A stretch of 5,615 nucleotides of DNA from assembly GCA_038209155.1 (NCBI GenBank), contig JBBQYA010000127.1:1-5615 (forward strand), in the 5' to 3' direction. Each line of letters starts with the position of its first letter. Position 1 is the first letter of the stretch. Below the pieces are notes generated by a model. It was given only the letters and a program-made list of their open reading frames with translations, searched no databases and was not told the origin of the DNA. Shown here in pieces: positions 1 through 5,615 of the stretch. The DNA comes from JBBQYA01 sp038209155. GTDB taxonomy: Bacteria > Bacteroidota > Bacteroidia > Sphingobacteriales > Sphingobacteriaceae. The position numbers and the translations under genes are program-made.

Positions 1-12
1 TAATGTTTAAAT

Positions 13-39
13 CTACTCTTTTAATCGTTCATACACATA
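13..39. repeat. 3'-end repeat of immunity gene C
   Basis: The partner of the copy at 3539-3565, with two mismatches. In cassette A the tail is followed after 13 nt by the start of effector B. Only 12 bases of window remain after this copy, so whether another effector gene follows cannot be seen. Confidence 0.8.
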
Positions 40-828
40 TTGAGGGATTTGTGTTGAGTTTTTTTGTCTCCTCATAATCTTAACATATTTATCATAATTG
101 ATTTGACTATTGTTCATATCGTATAATTGATAATAGCAATCAGCAATGTTTAATACTATTTTTGGATTGCTAGCATTGTTTTTTAAAATCTTCAAAAATA
201 TAAATAATGCCTCATCATAAGCCTTATTTAGCATACGTGAATTTGCAATTTGCTCATAAAGCTTAATATTTGATTTAACATTACTATAGTTATCTATTGG
301 AAATTGATCAAAGTTTATTAAAGAATTTTTTTTATACCTTATTTTTCCAATCAAATTTTGATCTAAATATAGTTTCGTCTCTTGGTTTTCATCTTTTTCG
401 CCACTACCATATCCATCAATATCATCTAGAATTAAAGAATCAATTTTATAATTAACAAATTGAGTAATCTTACTTGAAATAGCAGAACGTTCAATTGCGT
501 AAAAACCTGTTTCAAGTATAATGAATTCATTATTGAGCCAGAGTACTTTAAAAATTAGGTGCAACTTACTTTCAACACAAAAGTATTTTTTATAAAAATA
601 AAATTGATTGTTAAATTTCGATGGGATTAACTTTATTTCAGTACACATCCCAGTTAGGAAATTTAGCGAATCAATATATAGTACCTTATTATTTTCGGTT
701 AAAATGAATTGATTAGAATCATAGCTTGAAGAAATTTTTTGAGCATTCCCTCTAGGTAAAGATACAATAAGAAAAAAAAACAGTAGATTAATCTTCAAAC
801 TCAACACATTTTTCCATTTTAATTGCAT
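13..828 (-). CDS. Exported TPR-tailed protein, presumed immunity protein for effector C
   Basis: A 271-residue protein whose ATG lies 41 nt inside the 3' end of effector C. An AAAGGA sequence sits only 1 nt from this ATG, too close to be ideal; a GTG eight codons in (position 807) would give a shorter but still complete signal peptide, so the start is somewhat uncertain. Residues 1-30 are a Sec signal peptide (lysines, then INLLFFFLIVSL, probable cleavage near RGNAQ). Residues about 35-165 are predicted to be mostly beta strands by their alternating pattern and match nothing I recognise; the FG-GAP-like motif of the other two partner proteins is absent. Residues about 187-250 look like TPR helices (YEQIANSRMLNKAYDEALFI, then IADCYYQLYD and YDKYVKIM) and align with those at 3539-4420, ending in IPQYVYERLKE. 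Position and export suggest protection against effector C; this is inferred. Confidence 0.72.
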   Translation of the reverse strand: MQLKWKNVLSLKINLLFFFLIVSLPRGNAQKISSSYDSNQFILTENNKVLYIDSLNFLTGMCTEIKLIPSKFNNQFYFYKKYFCVESKLHLIFKVLWLNNEFIILETGFYAIERSAISSKITQFVNYKIDSLILDDIDGYGSGEKDENQETKLYLDQNLIGKIRYKKNSLINFDQFPIDNYSNVKSNIKLYEQIANSRMLNKAYDEALFIFLKILKNNASNPKIVLNIADCYYQLYDMNNSQINYDKYVKIMRRQKNSTQIPQYVYERLKE

Positions 829-1684
829 ATCCTTTAATTAATTCTGCCTTATTTAATCCATTTATAACTTCTCTAGCATTGAAGTAATCTGTCTTGTCCT
901 TATTTATATACTTATTTAATTTTACTGTTGTAAATGTTCCATCCTCAAAACCATAAAGCGCAATATGTGCAGATAATTCTGGGTTCATTGCTAAGTCAGG
1001 AAAATTTATTAAATCAACTTTAAAATAGTCTTTCATTTTTTTATAATTAATTTGCCAAGTAATCTGAATATATCCTCTACCATGATATTTAACTCCATCA
1101 CCTAGCCGAGTATTACCATACTTCTTTGCTGTTTCTCTTCTTTGTAATGTATCAGCTAGAATTGGGTCATATTTATTTTCATAATATTTTTTTCTTTTTG
1201 TATCCGTAAGATAATATGCTTCTTCTACTGGCTCAAATGTATTTAGCGTTTCATGCTTAATAGTTGCAGAAATATATGCTAGCTGTTGTAAAGAAATTAT
1301 TTTTTTCTGATTTTTAAAATAACTGTTAAAGCCTTTCAACATGGTACGGCAGCTTTTTTCTACACTTGAAGAGAGGTTTTCGAAGTGAATATTATATTGC
1401 TTTATGAAAAAATCAATATCAATTTTAGTGAATAAAGTTCCTTCTTCTTTTTGTGACTCATCCACAACCCCTTCCTTTCCCACCTTCACACTCACACTTT
1501 TATCATGTGTAACTTTTCCCATCCCATCCACCAATCTTGCTTTCAAGTCAAAATCTTTTGGAACTTGCAGCTTATCAGAAAAATCAATATAAACATCCGC
1601 AGTAAATTCTTTTTGCCTAAATATATCACTTTTTCTATAGGCTGAGTAAGCTTTAACAATAATTGCTGTTATCAAATTATTCAA
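788..1684 (-). CDS. Putative effector C: N-terminally truncated (orphan-like) GH19-like hydrolase
   Basis: The frame opens only after a stop at 1700-1702, and no ATG occurs before the conserved domain. The TTG at 1684, overlapping the upstream stop by 8 nt, is the best available start; there is no Shine-Dalgarno sequence, so expression would depend on reinitiation. Similarity to effectors A and B begins abruptly at AYRKSDIFRQKEFTAD (15-30) and continues to VSVKVGKEG; the preceding ~95 residues of the shared domain are missing. The GH19-like domain (about 130-295) is intact and the most classical of the three: ATIKHETLNTFEPVEEAYY (candidate Glu145 and Glu154/155), GNTRLGDGVKYHGRGYIQIT (190-209), NPELSAHIALYGFEDG, and a closing NAREVINGLNKAELIKGY. 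It overlaps its presumed immunity gene by 41 nt. It could be an orphan effector module kept for recombination, a translated protein with another delivery route, or a decaying gene; the clean hydrolase frame argues against decay. Confidence 0.7.
   Translation of the reverse strand: MNNLITAIIVKAYSAYRKSDIFRQKEFTADVYIDFSDKLQVPKDFDLKARLVDGMGKVTHDKSVSVKVGKEGVVDESQKEEGTLFTKIDIDFFIKQYNIHFENLSSSVEKSCRTMLKGFNSYFKNQKKIISLQQLAYISATIKHETLNTFEPVEEAYYLTDTKRKKYYENKYDPILADTLQRRETAKKYGNTRLGDGVKYHGRGYIQITWQINYKKMKDYFKVDLINFPDLAMNPELSAHIALYGFEDGTFTTVKLNKYINKDKTDYFNAREVINGLNKAELIKGYAIKMEKCVEFED
1593..1639. repeat. Copy C of the shared-domain homology block (upstream part lost)
   Basis: Identical over 47 bases to 3191-3237 and over the first 44 to 5380-5423. 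Similarity stops at about 1643, reading toward the 5' end of the gene, where the sequence switches to the 3' end of the lipoprotein gene. This marks the junction of the truncated cassette. Weaker similarity runs down to about 1460. Confidence 0.88.
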
Positions 1685-2309
1685 TATTCTTAAATTTTTT
1701 TATTTTACATCTTTTATCCTTAGTATAATCAATGCTTATATATTTTGACCAATCTGTATTTTTTTCTAAAATTACATTTTGCAATGCTGAACAAGTTTTT
1801 TCATAACACCATCCATTTCCGTCACAGTAACTACTTATATATAACGTTTTTATTATTTTCCAATTTCTGGAAATATCATTATAAGTATAATAAATATATC
1901 TTTCTAGTCCGCCATGACCATAAAAATGGCTGGATAAAATTAATCCACAATTTGCTTCCTTATTTAAGGTAATTGAATCTATTTGGTATAAGCCATCCTC
2001 GGCAAAGTTTACTGTTGCTAAACTTAAATTATAAATATCATTTTCATTTTTAAAAACGAATAAACTATCTCCTATGCCATGAAGGTTGGAAAATATCTTA
2101 TCCATATTTCCATCTCTGTCAAAATCAATATTATATTGATCAAACTTTAAAGTATCTAAAACTATAACTTCGTAAATTTTATCTATATTATTTGTATCAA
2201 CTTTAAATTTTAATTCTTCTTTTTTTTCTTTTTGCAAATTCATTTTACAGTTACAAAAGAGAAAGAAAATAAAAAAATATAAAATATTATTTATTTGCAC
2301 ATTTCTCAT
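1677..2309 (-). CDS. Probable lipoprotein, presumed immunity protein for effector B
   Basis: A 210-residue protein. I chose the ATG at 2309 because an AAGGA sequence lies 9 nt upstream; an in-frame TTG at 2315 would be only 3 nt from it. The start lies inside effector B, overlapping it by 23 nt. Residues 7-18 are strongly hydrophobic and run into LFCNCK, a plausible though not textbook lipobox with Cys21 as the lipidated residue. The mature part has IDFDRDGNMD (61-70), a calcium-loop/FG-GAP-like motif, then HFYGHGGLERYIYYTY (128-143) and ISRNWKIIKTL, and several cysteines (121, 162, 168, 173, 201) that could pair in the periplasm. It has no TPR segment and does not share the YERLKE end of the other two presumed immunity proteins, though the order of its motifs resembles the N-terminal half of the protein at 3539-4420. 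Envelope location is well supported; immunity to effector B is inferred from position. Confidence 0.72.
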   Translation of the reverse strand: MRNVQINNILYFFIFFLFCNCKMNLQKEKKEELKFKVDTNNIDKIYEVIVLDTLKFDQYNIDFDRDGNMDKIFSNLHGIGDSLFVFKNENDIYNLSLATVNFAEDGLYQIDSITLNKEANCGLILSSHFYGHGGLERYIYYTYNDISRNWKIIKTLYISSYCDGNGWCYEKTCSALQNVILEKNTDWSKYISIDYTKDKRCKIKKFKNIE

Positions 2310-3525
2310 ATTCAAAAATCCTTTTTAGTTCGATAACATACTTTCTTCTTTCAAACAATCCATTTTTGCCACCATTAACTAAGAAGCTTATAACATCCAC
2401 TTGATCTTTATCTGCAATTAAATTAAAATCGATAGTTCCGTAGGACTGTTCTTTCTCATTTTTGTATTTATATTTTATTGTTTTTTTAGGAAATGAAGGA
2501 TTGACTTTCTTTACCTCAGGAATTGCGCTAGAATTTGGTACCCATATATTTCCCACATTTAAAAATTTTCCTTGCTTCCAATACCAGCCGGCAGAATTGA
2601 AAACGTGATATAAATTTTCGGCAATAATTGAATAATTTTTTAGAAAATCTTCATCTTTTCCTGAATCTTTATTGTAAAATGCGGTATATATTTTATAAGA
2701 AGTTACATCTGTTAGTTGCAAAGCACCTCTTCCATAAAATGGCTTATATACTTTATTCGTAGCAATTTCCAATGCGGTTGTTAATCCTGCTGTTTCATGA
2801 TAGATTTGAGCTAAAAAATGTATTTTATGAATACATTTTGATATATTATAATTCAAAAGTGTTGCATTTAATTGATTCAAAACATTCTCTATTTTCTTAT
2901 CTGATTCATTTAAATTGCAATTTTCTCCCATAAAAAGTTTTGGTTTATTATTACTAATTCCTGTTTCACTTTTTCTCAATTGAATAAGAATGTTTTCAAA
3001 TTCTCTTAATTCAATATCTCTTTCACAGAAACAACTTAACTCTTTTTCTATATTCTCCTCTACCTTCCCACCTCTTTTCACATTCACACTTATACTTTTC
3101 TCATGAGTAACCTTACCCATTGCATCTACCAATTTTGCTTTCAATGTAAAATCTTCTGCAACTCGTAGAATATTTGAAAAATCAATTAATACATCCGCAG
3201 TAAATTCTTTTTGCCTAAATATATCACTTTTTCTATAAGCTAAAAAAGTTCTGCCATCTAACTCTACGGTTATATTATTTGTATAGTATTCCGTTGATAT
3301 GCTTACTTTAACAATGAAATATTGAATTATGTCATTTACTTCCTCATCTGATCTGAATATTTTATTGGAGTTTTTCTTCGGATCTTCTAAAAATTCAATG
3401 GCTACAATCCTTGCATTCTCCCCTTCTTTTTGTCTGCTGGTGGTAATTAAATCGGCAACTATATCGTAACTCTCCGGAAATTCAAAACCTAAGCCGCGGA
3501 GTTTATCGAGTGTTTGTCTGTTCAT
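2287..3525 (-). CDS. Putative secreted effector B: complete shared N-terminal domain plus GH19-like hydrolase
   Basis: The only full-length member here (412 residues). The ATG at 3525 follows an AGGGA ribosome-binding sequence. Residues 1-31 are a polar leader with no signal peptide. Residues 32-150 are the shared domain: QKEGENARI (32-40), IIQYFIVKV (66-74), ITVELDGRT (85-93), YRKSDIFRQKEFTADV (97-112) and a beta-rich end (SISVNVKRGGK). A linker with a CFC pair (165-167) and low similarity to the paralogs leads to a GH19-like domain at about 215-405. That domain has HFLAQIYHETAG (candidate catalytic Glu244), FYGRGALQLT (263-272), SAGWYWKQGKFLN (311-323), and FLVNGGKNGLFERRKY (381-396), a hallmark of bacterial putative chitinases and phage-type endolysins. 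The loop between Glu244 and the FYGRG motif is short; Glu253 is the likely second acid. Likely substrate is peptidoglycan, by family. Its 3' end overlaps the next gene by 23 nt, implying coupled translation with its presumed immunity protein. Confidence 0.85.
   Translation of the reverse strand: MNRQTLDKLRGLGFEFPESYDIVADLITTSRQKEGENARIVAIEFLEDPKKNSNKIFRSDEEVNDIIQYFIVKVSISTEYYTNNITVELDGRTFLAYRKSDIFRQKEFTADVLIDFSNILRVAEDFTLKAKLVDAMGKVTHEKSISVNVKRGGKVEENIEKELSCFCERDIELREFENILIQLRKSETGISNNKPKLFMGENCNLNESDKKIENVLNQLNATLLNYNISKCIHKIHFLAQIYHETAGLTTALEIATNKVYKPFYGRGALQLTDVTSYKIYTAFYNKDSGKDEDFLKNYSIIAENLYHVFNSAGWYWKQGKFLNVGNIWVPNSSAIPEVKKVNPSFPKKTIKYKYKNEKEQSYGTIDFNLIADKDQVDVISFLVNGGKNGLFERRKYVIELKRIFEYEKCANK
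2319..2323 (-). promoter_or_regulatory. Ribosome-binding sequence of the lipoprotein gene
   Basis: On the minus strand this reads AAGGA within AAAAAGGA, 9 nt before the ATG at 2309. It lies inside the end of effector B and favours the ATG over the nearby TTG at 2315. Confidence 0.55.
3159..3234. repeat. Copy B of the shared-domain homology block
   Basis: Identical over 76 bases to 5348-5423. The 44-base core at 3191-3234 is identical in all three copies, and identity with copy C runs three bases further, to 3237. Weaker similarity among the three copies covers about 3055-3240. Confidence 0.9.
3402..3432. repeat. Second homology block shared by effectors A and B (copy B)
   Basis: Identical over 31 bases to 5585-5615. 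It lies in the part of the shared domain that cassette C lacks, so no third copy exists in the window. Confidence 0.88.
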
Positions 3526-3535
3526 GGATGTAAAA

Positions 3536-3540
3536 TCCCT
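3536..3540 (-). promoter_or_regulatory. Ribosome-binding sequence of effector B
   Basis: On the minus strand this reads AGGGA, ending 10 nt before the ATG at 3525 and overlapping the TAG stop of the preceding immunity gene. It supports that start and suggests effector B can be translated independently of the cassette before it. Confidence 0.5.
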
Positions 3541-3565
3541 ACTCTTTCAATCGTTCATAAACATA
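3539..3565. repeat. 3'-end repeat of immunity gene A
   Basis: The last 27 bases of the gene, including its TAG stop, match 13-39 at 25 of 27 positions and encode YVYERLKE-stop. Sequence diverges on both sides, so this short tail is conserved at base level beyond the general TPR similarity. Confidence 0.8.
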
Positions 3566-4420
3566 ATCCGGTATTCTCGTTAAATCTTTGTTCTGTTCTT
3601 TCATTAATTGAACATACTTTTTGTAATCTCTCTTCGCTTTTTCTTTTTCTTTTAGTTCCCAGTGGCAATCTGCTCTGTTGAGATAAGCTACCACTTGTGT
3701 TGGAAATTTTTCAATAACTTTATTGATTATAGTCAACGAAATATCATACCTTTTGTATAAAGAATACTTATAAGCTATATTATTAAATTTCTTAACATTA
3801 TTTTTATCGATTAAAATATTATTAGCTAATTTCCAATCCCATTCATAGTAATTAAATGGATAAATATGATTGCCAGCTAATTCTCGTTCATTAACATTAA
3901 TTAAAATAGGTGTATCATCATCAGGTTTATTATAGTATATTTCTTTATAGTTTATTAATTTGAAATTATTTTCAATAAATTTTAGTTTATATTGATTTAT
4001 TTGATATGATTCTTGAGCAAATGGTGCTTCACAAGTTTTATATGTAAAAATTCCTCTATTAATCGACAAAAAGCTATATAAATTATCACTTTTTCCTCCA
4101 CATTCTCTACAAGGTACTAGATCGTCATTTTCGTAAATTTTTTTATATTTTTCTGTTCCATTTAGACCTAAAAGAATGATAACTTTTCTTTTTGTTAAAG
4201 AATCTCTTACATCTAATAAAAAAGATTCACTTTCAATTTTATTATTTAAAATTAAAAGAAAATCAGTTAATGTATCATTATCAAATTTGCCAGAGACGAT
4301 TTCACTAATTTCAAATCTGATTGGTATATAATTTATAAATCTTGCAGTTTGAGCTTGACCAAATTGCGTATAAAAATTTCCAATAAATAATATTAAAAAT
4401 AAAACTATTTTACTATACAT
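3539..4420 (-). CDS. Exported FG-GAP-like/TPR protein, presumed immunity protein for effector A
   Basis: A 293-residue protein starting at an ATG 4 nt after effector A's stop. Residues 1-24 form a Sec signal peptide (hydrophobic IVLFLILFIGNF, probable cleavage near GQAQ), so it acts in the periplasm or envelope. Residues about 38-165 contain a calcium-loop/FG-GAP-like motif (SGKFDNDTLTDFLLIL, 43-58), then CRECGG (104-109) and a later Cys130, a pattern I associate with uncharacterised flavobacterial secreted proteins. Residues about 210-275 look like TPR helices (AYKYSLYKRYDISLTIINK, then NRADCHWELKEKEKAKRDYKKYV). The terminal IPDYVYERLKE is nearly identical to the end of the protein at 13-828. 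No enzymatic motif is visible. Its position directly behind a wall hydrolase and its export signal suggest it neutralises that enzyme. A housekeeping TPR lipoprotein-like role is the alternative. Immunity function is inferred, not shown. Confidence 0.75.
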   Translation of the reverse strand: MYSKIVLFLILFIGNFYTQFGQAQTARFINYIPIRFEISEIVSGKFDNDTLTDFLLILNNKIESESFLLDVRDSLTKRKVIILLGLNGTEKYKKIYENDDLVPCRECGGKSDNLYSFLSINRGIFTYKTCEAPFAQESYQINQYKLKFIENNFKLINYKEIYYNKPDDDTPILINVNERELAGNHIYPFNYYEWDWKLANNILIDKNNVKKFNNIAYKYSLYKRYDISLTIINKVIEKFPTQVVAYLNRADCHWELKEKEKAKRDYKKYVQLMKEQNKDLTRIPDYVYERLKE

Positions 4421-4424
4421 TAAC

Positions 4425-5615
4425 TTATAAATTAAATATTTTTTTTATTCGTTCAAATGTTCGTCTTCTAAAATCATACGAATCCGTTTTATTATTTATT
4501 AGTTTTGTTATCGCATCTACATTTTCAGATTTAGAACCTTTATCTGCTTCCTTCGATAATTTTTTAAAAACCCAATTACCCAAACCAGAAAAGACTGCTT
4601 CCTTTGCAGTAAAAATATCTACACCTAAATTTAAATTTACTCCCGAATTCGGAAGTATTTTATCGATAGTTTTTTGTATTTCATTGTAATTTGATCTTCC
4701 TGTAATTTGCAATAAGCCTCTTCCTCTAAAATTCCAACCATCTCCTTCATAAATATTGCCTAATTTATAATTTTCACCTCTATTTTTGTCTGCATAAGCT
4801 ATATTTGCAATAGCTTTTTGGTTAGCATATTGAGTAATAATTTTCTTTTTAGTAATCTTATTAATTGATTCCTTTCTACCTATTTTTTCTGCTTCAGTCT
4901 TGTAAGGCTCTTTTAAAAATGCTTTATATGGAACGCCAGATTTTAATGCTTCTGTTGTATAATTTAAACTTTCTCCACTAAAAGCTCCTTCCAAACCTGA
5001 GCCGCTTTCAATATATGACTGAGAAAAAAAATGACACCTACGTAAACAGGTATTTAATTCAAATATTTCGTATAACTTGACAGCTATTCCTTTCAAAATA
5101 TAGGATCTATTAAGCTCATAAACAATACTTTCTATACGTTCATCGCTCGCATCTTGCCATATTTCTTTTATTTCAACGAATAAAAAATCTACATTACAAT
5201 TATCATTTATAATCGGATTACTTTTTATCAAATCTGCTTCAACCTCCTCTGCCTTCCCTCCCCTCCCCACATTAACACTAACACGTTTATCATGCATAAC
5301 CTTTCCCGTCACATCTACCAATCTCGCTTTTAATTCAAAATTCTCTTCAACTCGTAGAATATTTGAAAAATCAATTAATACATCCGCAGTAAATTCTTTT
5401 TGCCTAAATATATCACTTTTTCTGTAAGCAGGATAAGTTCTGCCATCTAGTTCTACCATTACATTATTTGCATAAAATTCTGTAGATAGTTTCACTTTTA
5501 CAATGAAGTATTGAATTAAGTCATTCTTTTGTTTAGATCGTTGAGATATTATAAAAGAATTGGTCTCTAATTCAAATTGCAAATCTACAATCCTTGCATT
5601 CTCCCCTTCTTTTTG
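4425..5615 (-). CDS. Putative secreted effector A: shared N-terminal domain plus GH19-like hydrolase (5' partial)
   Basis: The frame is open to the window edge. Its first codons (QKEGENARIVD) match residues 32-41 of the complete paralog at 2287-3525, so the gene starts outside, probably about 31 codons upstream; the TTG at 5582 is not the real start. Numbered from the first codon here, residues 1-120 are the shared domain with the invariant YRKSDIFRQKEFTADV (64-79) and a beta-rich stretch ending in VSVNVGRGGK. Residues from about 190 are GH19/phage-endolysin-like: HFFSQSYIES (candidate catalytic Glu203), SGESLNY (candidate second Glu215), GDGWNFRGRG (291-300) followed by LLQITGRSNY, and a terminal LINN...FRRR segment. 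Family knowledge: such domains cleave beta-1,4 links in peptidoglycan or chitin. No export signal or holin is seen, so delivery by a dedicated secretion system is inferred. It ends 4 nt before its presumed immunity gene. Hydrolase fold: fairly sure. Effector role: inferred. Confidence 0.8.
   Translation of the reverse strand, partial: QKEGENARIVDLQFELETNSFIISQRSKQKNDLIQYFIVKVKLSTEFYANNVMVELDGRTYPAYRKSDIFRQKEFTADVLIDFSNILRVEENFELKARLVDVTGKVMHDKRVSVNVGRGGKAEEVEADLIKSNPIINDNCNVDFLFVEIKEIWQDASDERIESIVYELNRSYILKGIAVKLYEIFELNTCLRRCHFFSQSYIESGSGLEGAFSGESLNYTTEALKSGVPYKAFLKEPYKTEAEKIGRKESINKITKKKIITQYANQKAIANIAYADKNRGENYKLGNIYEGDGWNFRGRGLLQITGRSNYNEIQKTIDKILPNSGVNLNLGVDIFTAKEAVFSGLGNWVFKKLSKEADKGSKSENVDAITKLINNKTDSYDFRRRTFERIKKIFNL
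5348..5423. repeat. Copy A of the shared-domain homology block
   Basis: These 76 bases are identical, by direct reading, to 3159-3234. The last 44 (5380-5423) are also identical to 1593-1636. They encode RKSDIFRQKEFTADV and the following beta strand. Weaker similarity among the three copies extends over about 5244-5429. Perfect base identity, including third positions, next to divergent flanks suggests recent exchange or strong constraint. Confidence 0.9.
5585..5615. repeat. Second homology block shared by effectors A and B (copy A)
   Basis: These 31 bases, up to the window edge, are identical to 3402-3432 and encode QKEGENARIV. The identity probably continues outside the window. The region between this block and the next conserved segment (IIQYFIVKV/LIQYFIVKV) differs in sequence and length between A and B. 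Confidence 0.88.

Noticed and set aside
1404..1592. Plus-strand open frame of 62 codons
   Set aside because: It lies wholly opposite the conserved domain of effector C, has a low-complexity Ser/Thr/Pro-rich translation, and is an antisense shadow.
1685..1800. Frameshift hiding the missing N-terminus of effector C
   Set aside because: The sequence upstream of 1684 encodes the end of the lipoprotein, and nothing like IIQYFIVKV or VELDGRT was found in other frames; the part is absent, not shifted.
1745..1972. Plus-strand open frame of 75 codons
   Set aside because: It is fully inside the lipoprotein gene on the other strand, whose export signal and motifs are convincing; no domain is seen in the plus-strand translation.
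2313..2315. TTG as the start of the lipoprotein
   Set aside because: The ATG six bases downstream has a well-placed AAGGA; the TTG is too close to that sequence.
5580..5582. TTG as the start of effector A
   Set aside because: The frame continues upstream to the window edge and encodes the same conserved residues as effector B, so the true start is outside the window.
788..5615. Prophage lysis region
   Set aside because: GH19-like endolysins are common in phages, but three tandem copies with a shared extra domain and exported partners, and no holin, spanin or structural gene, do not fit a lysis cassette.
788..5615. Chitin utilisation locus
   Set aside because: The enzymes lack signal peptides and chitin-binding modules, and no sugar transport or SusC/SusD-like gene is present.
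1..5615. CRISPR array, tRNA, rRNA or insertion sequence
   Set aside because: No regularly spaced short repeats, cloverleaf, transposase frame or terminal inverted repeats were seen; the window is almost entirely coding on the minus strand.

Overview
The window is AT-rich and fully coding on the minus strand, so it is read from right to left. The composition, the general weakness of Shine-Dalgarno signals, and surface-type proteins with FG-GAP-like and TPR segments suggest a member of the Bacteroidota, probably a flavobacterium. That assignment is inference; no taxonomic marker is present.

The layout is three consecutive two-gene cassettes. Each starts with a signal-peptide-less protein that has a shared N-terminal domain and a different C-terminal glycoside hydrolase family 19 (GH19)-like, lysozyme/chitinase-type domain. 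Each is followed at once by a small exported protein. Cassette A is the putative effector at 4425-5615 (5' end outside the window) plus the exported TPR protein at 3539-4420. Cassette B is the putative effector at 2287-3525 (complete) plus a probable lipoprotein at 1677-2309. Cassette C is the putative effector at 788-1684 (lacking the first ~95 residues of the shared domain) plus the exported TPR protein at 13-828. Intergenic gaps are 4 and 13 nt, and the other junctions overlap by 8, 23 and 41 nt. No stretch is long enough to hold another gene, and no promoter or terminator was recognised, so the set is probably one transcription unit or part of a longer one.

The best reading is an array of secreted cell-wall-degrading effectors with periplasmic or envelope immunity proteins. 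The enzymes lack Sec signals, which suggests delivery by a contractile or other dedicated machine such as a Bacteroidota type VI secretion system. The partner proteins carry export signals and would act where the peptidoglycan is. No secretion-machine gene lies in the window, so the delivery route is inferred.

The most interesting points are the reuse of one carrier domain across three divergent GH19-like domains, blocks of perfect nucleotide identity inside otherwise divergent genes, and cassette C. Cassette C looks like an orphan module carrying only a short piece of the shared domain, much like orphan toxin modules at Rhs and CDI loci. Immunity proteins A and C share a C-terminal TPR domain and an almost identical 3' end but differ in their N-terminal halves, which suggests mosaic exchange on that side too.
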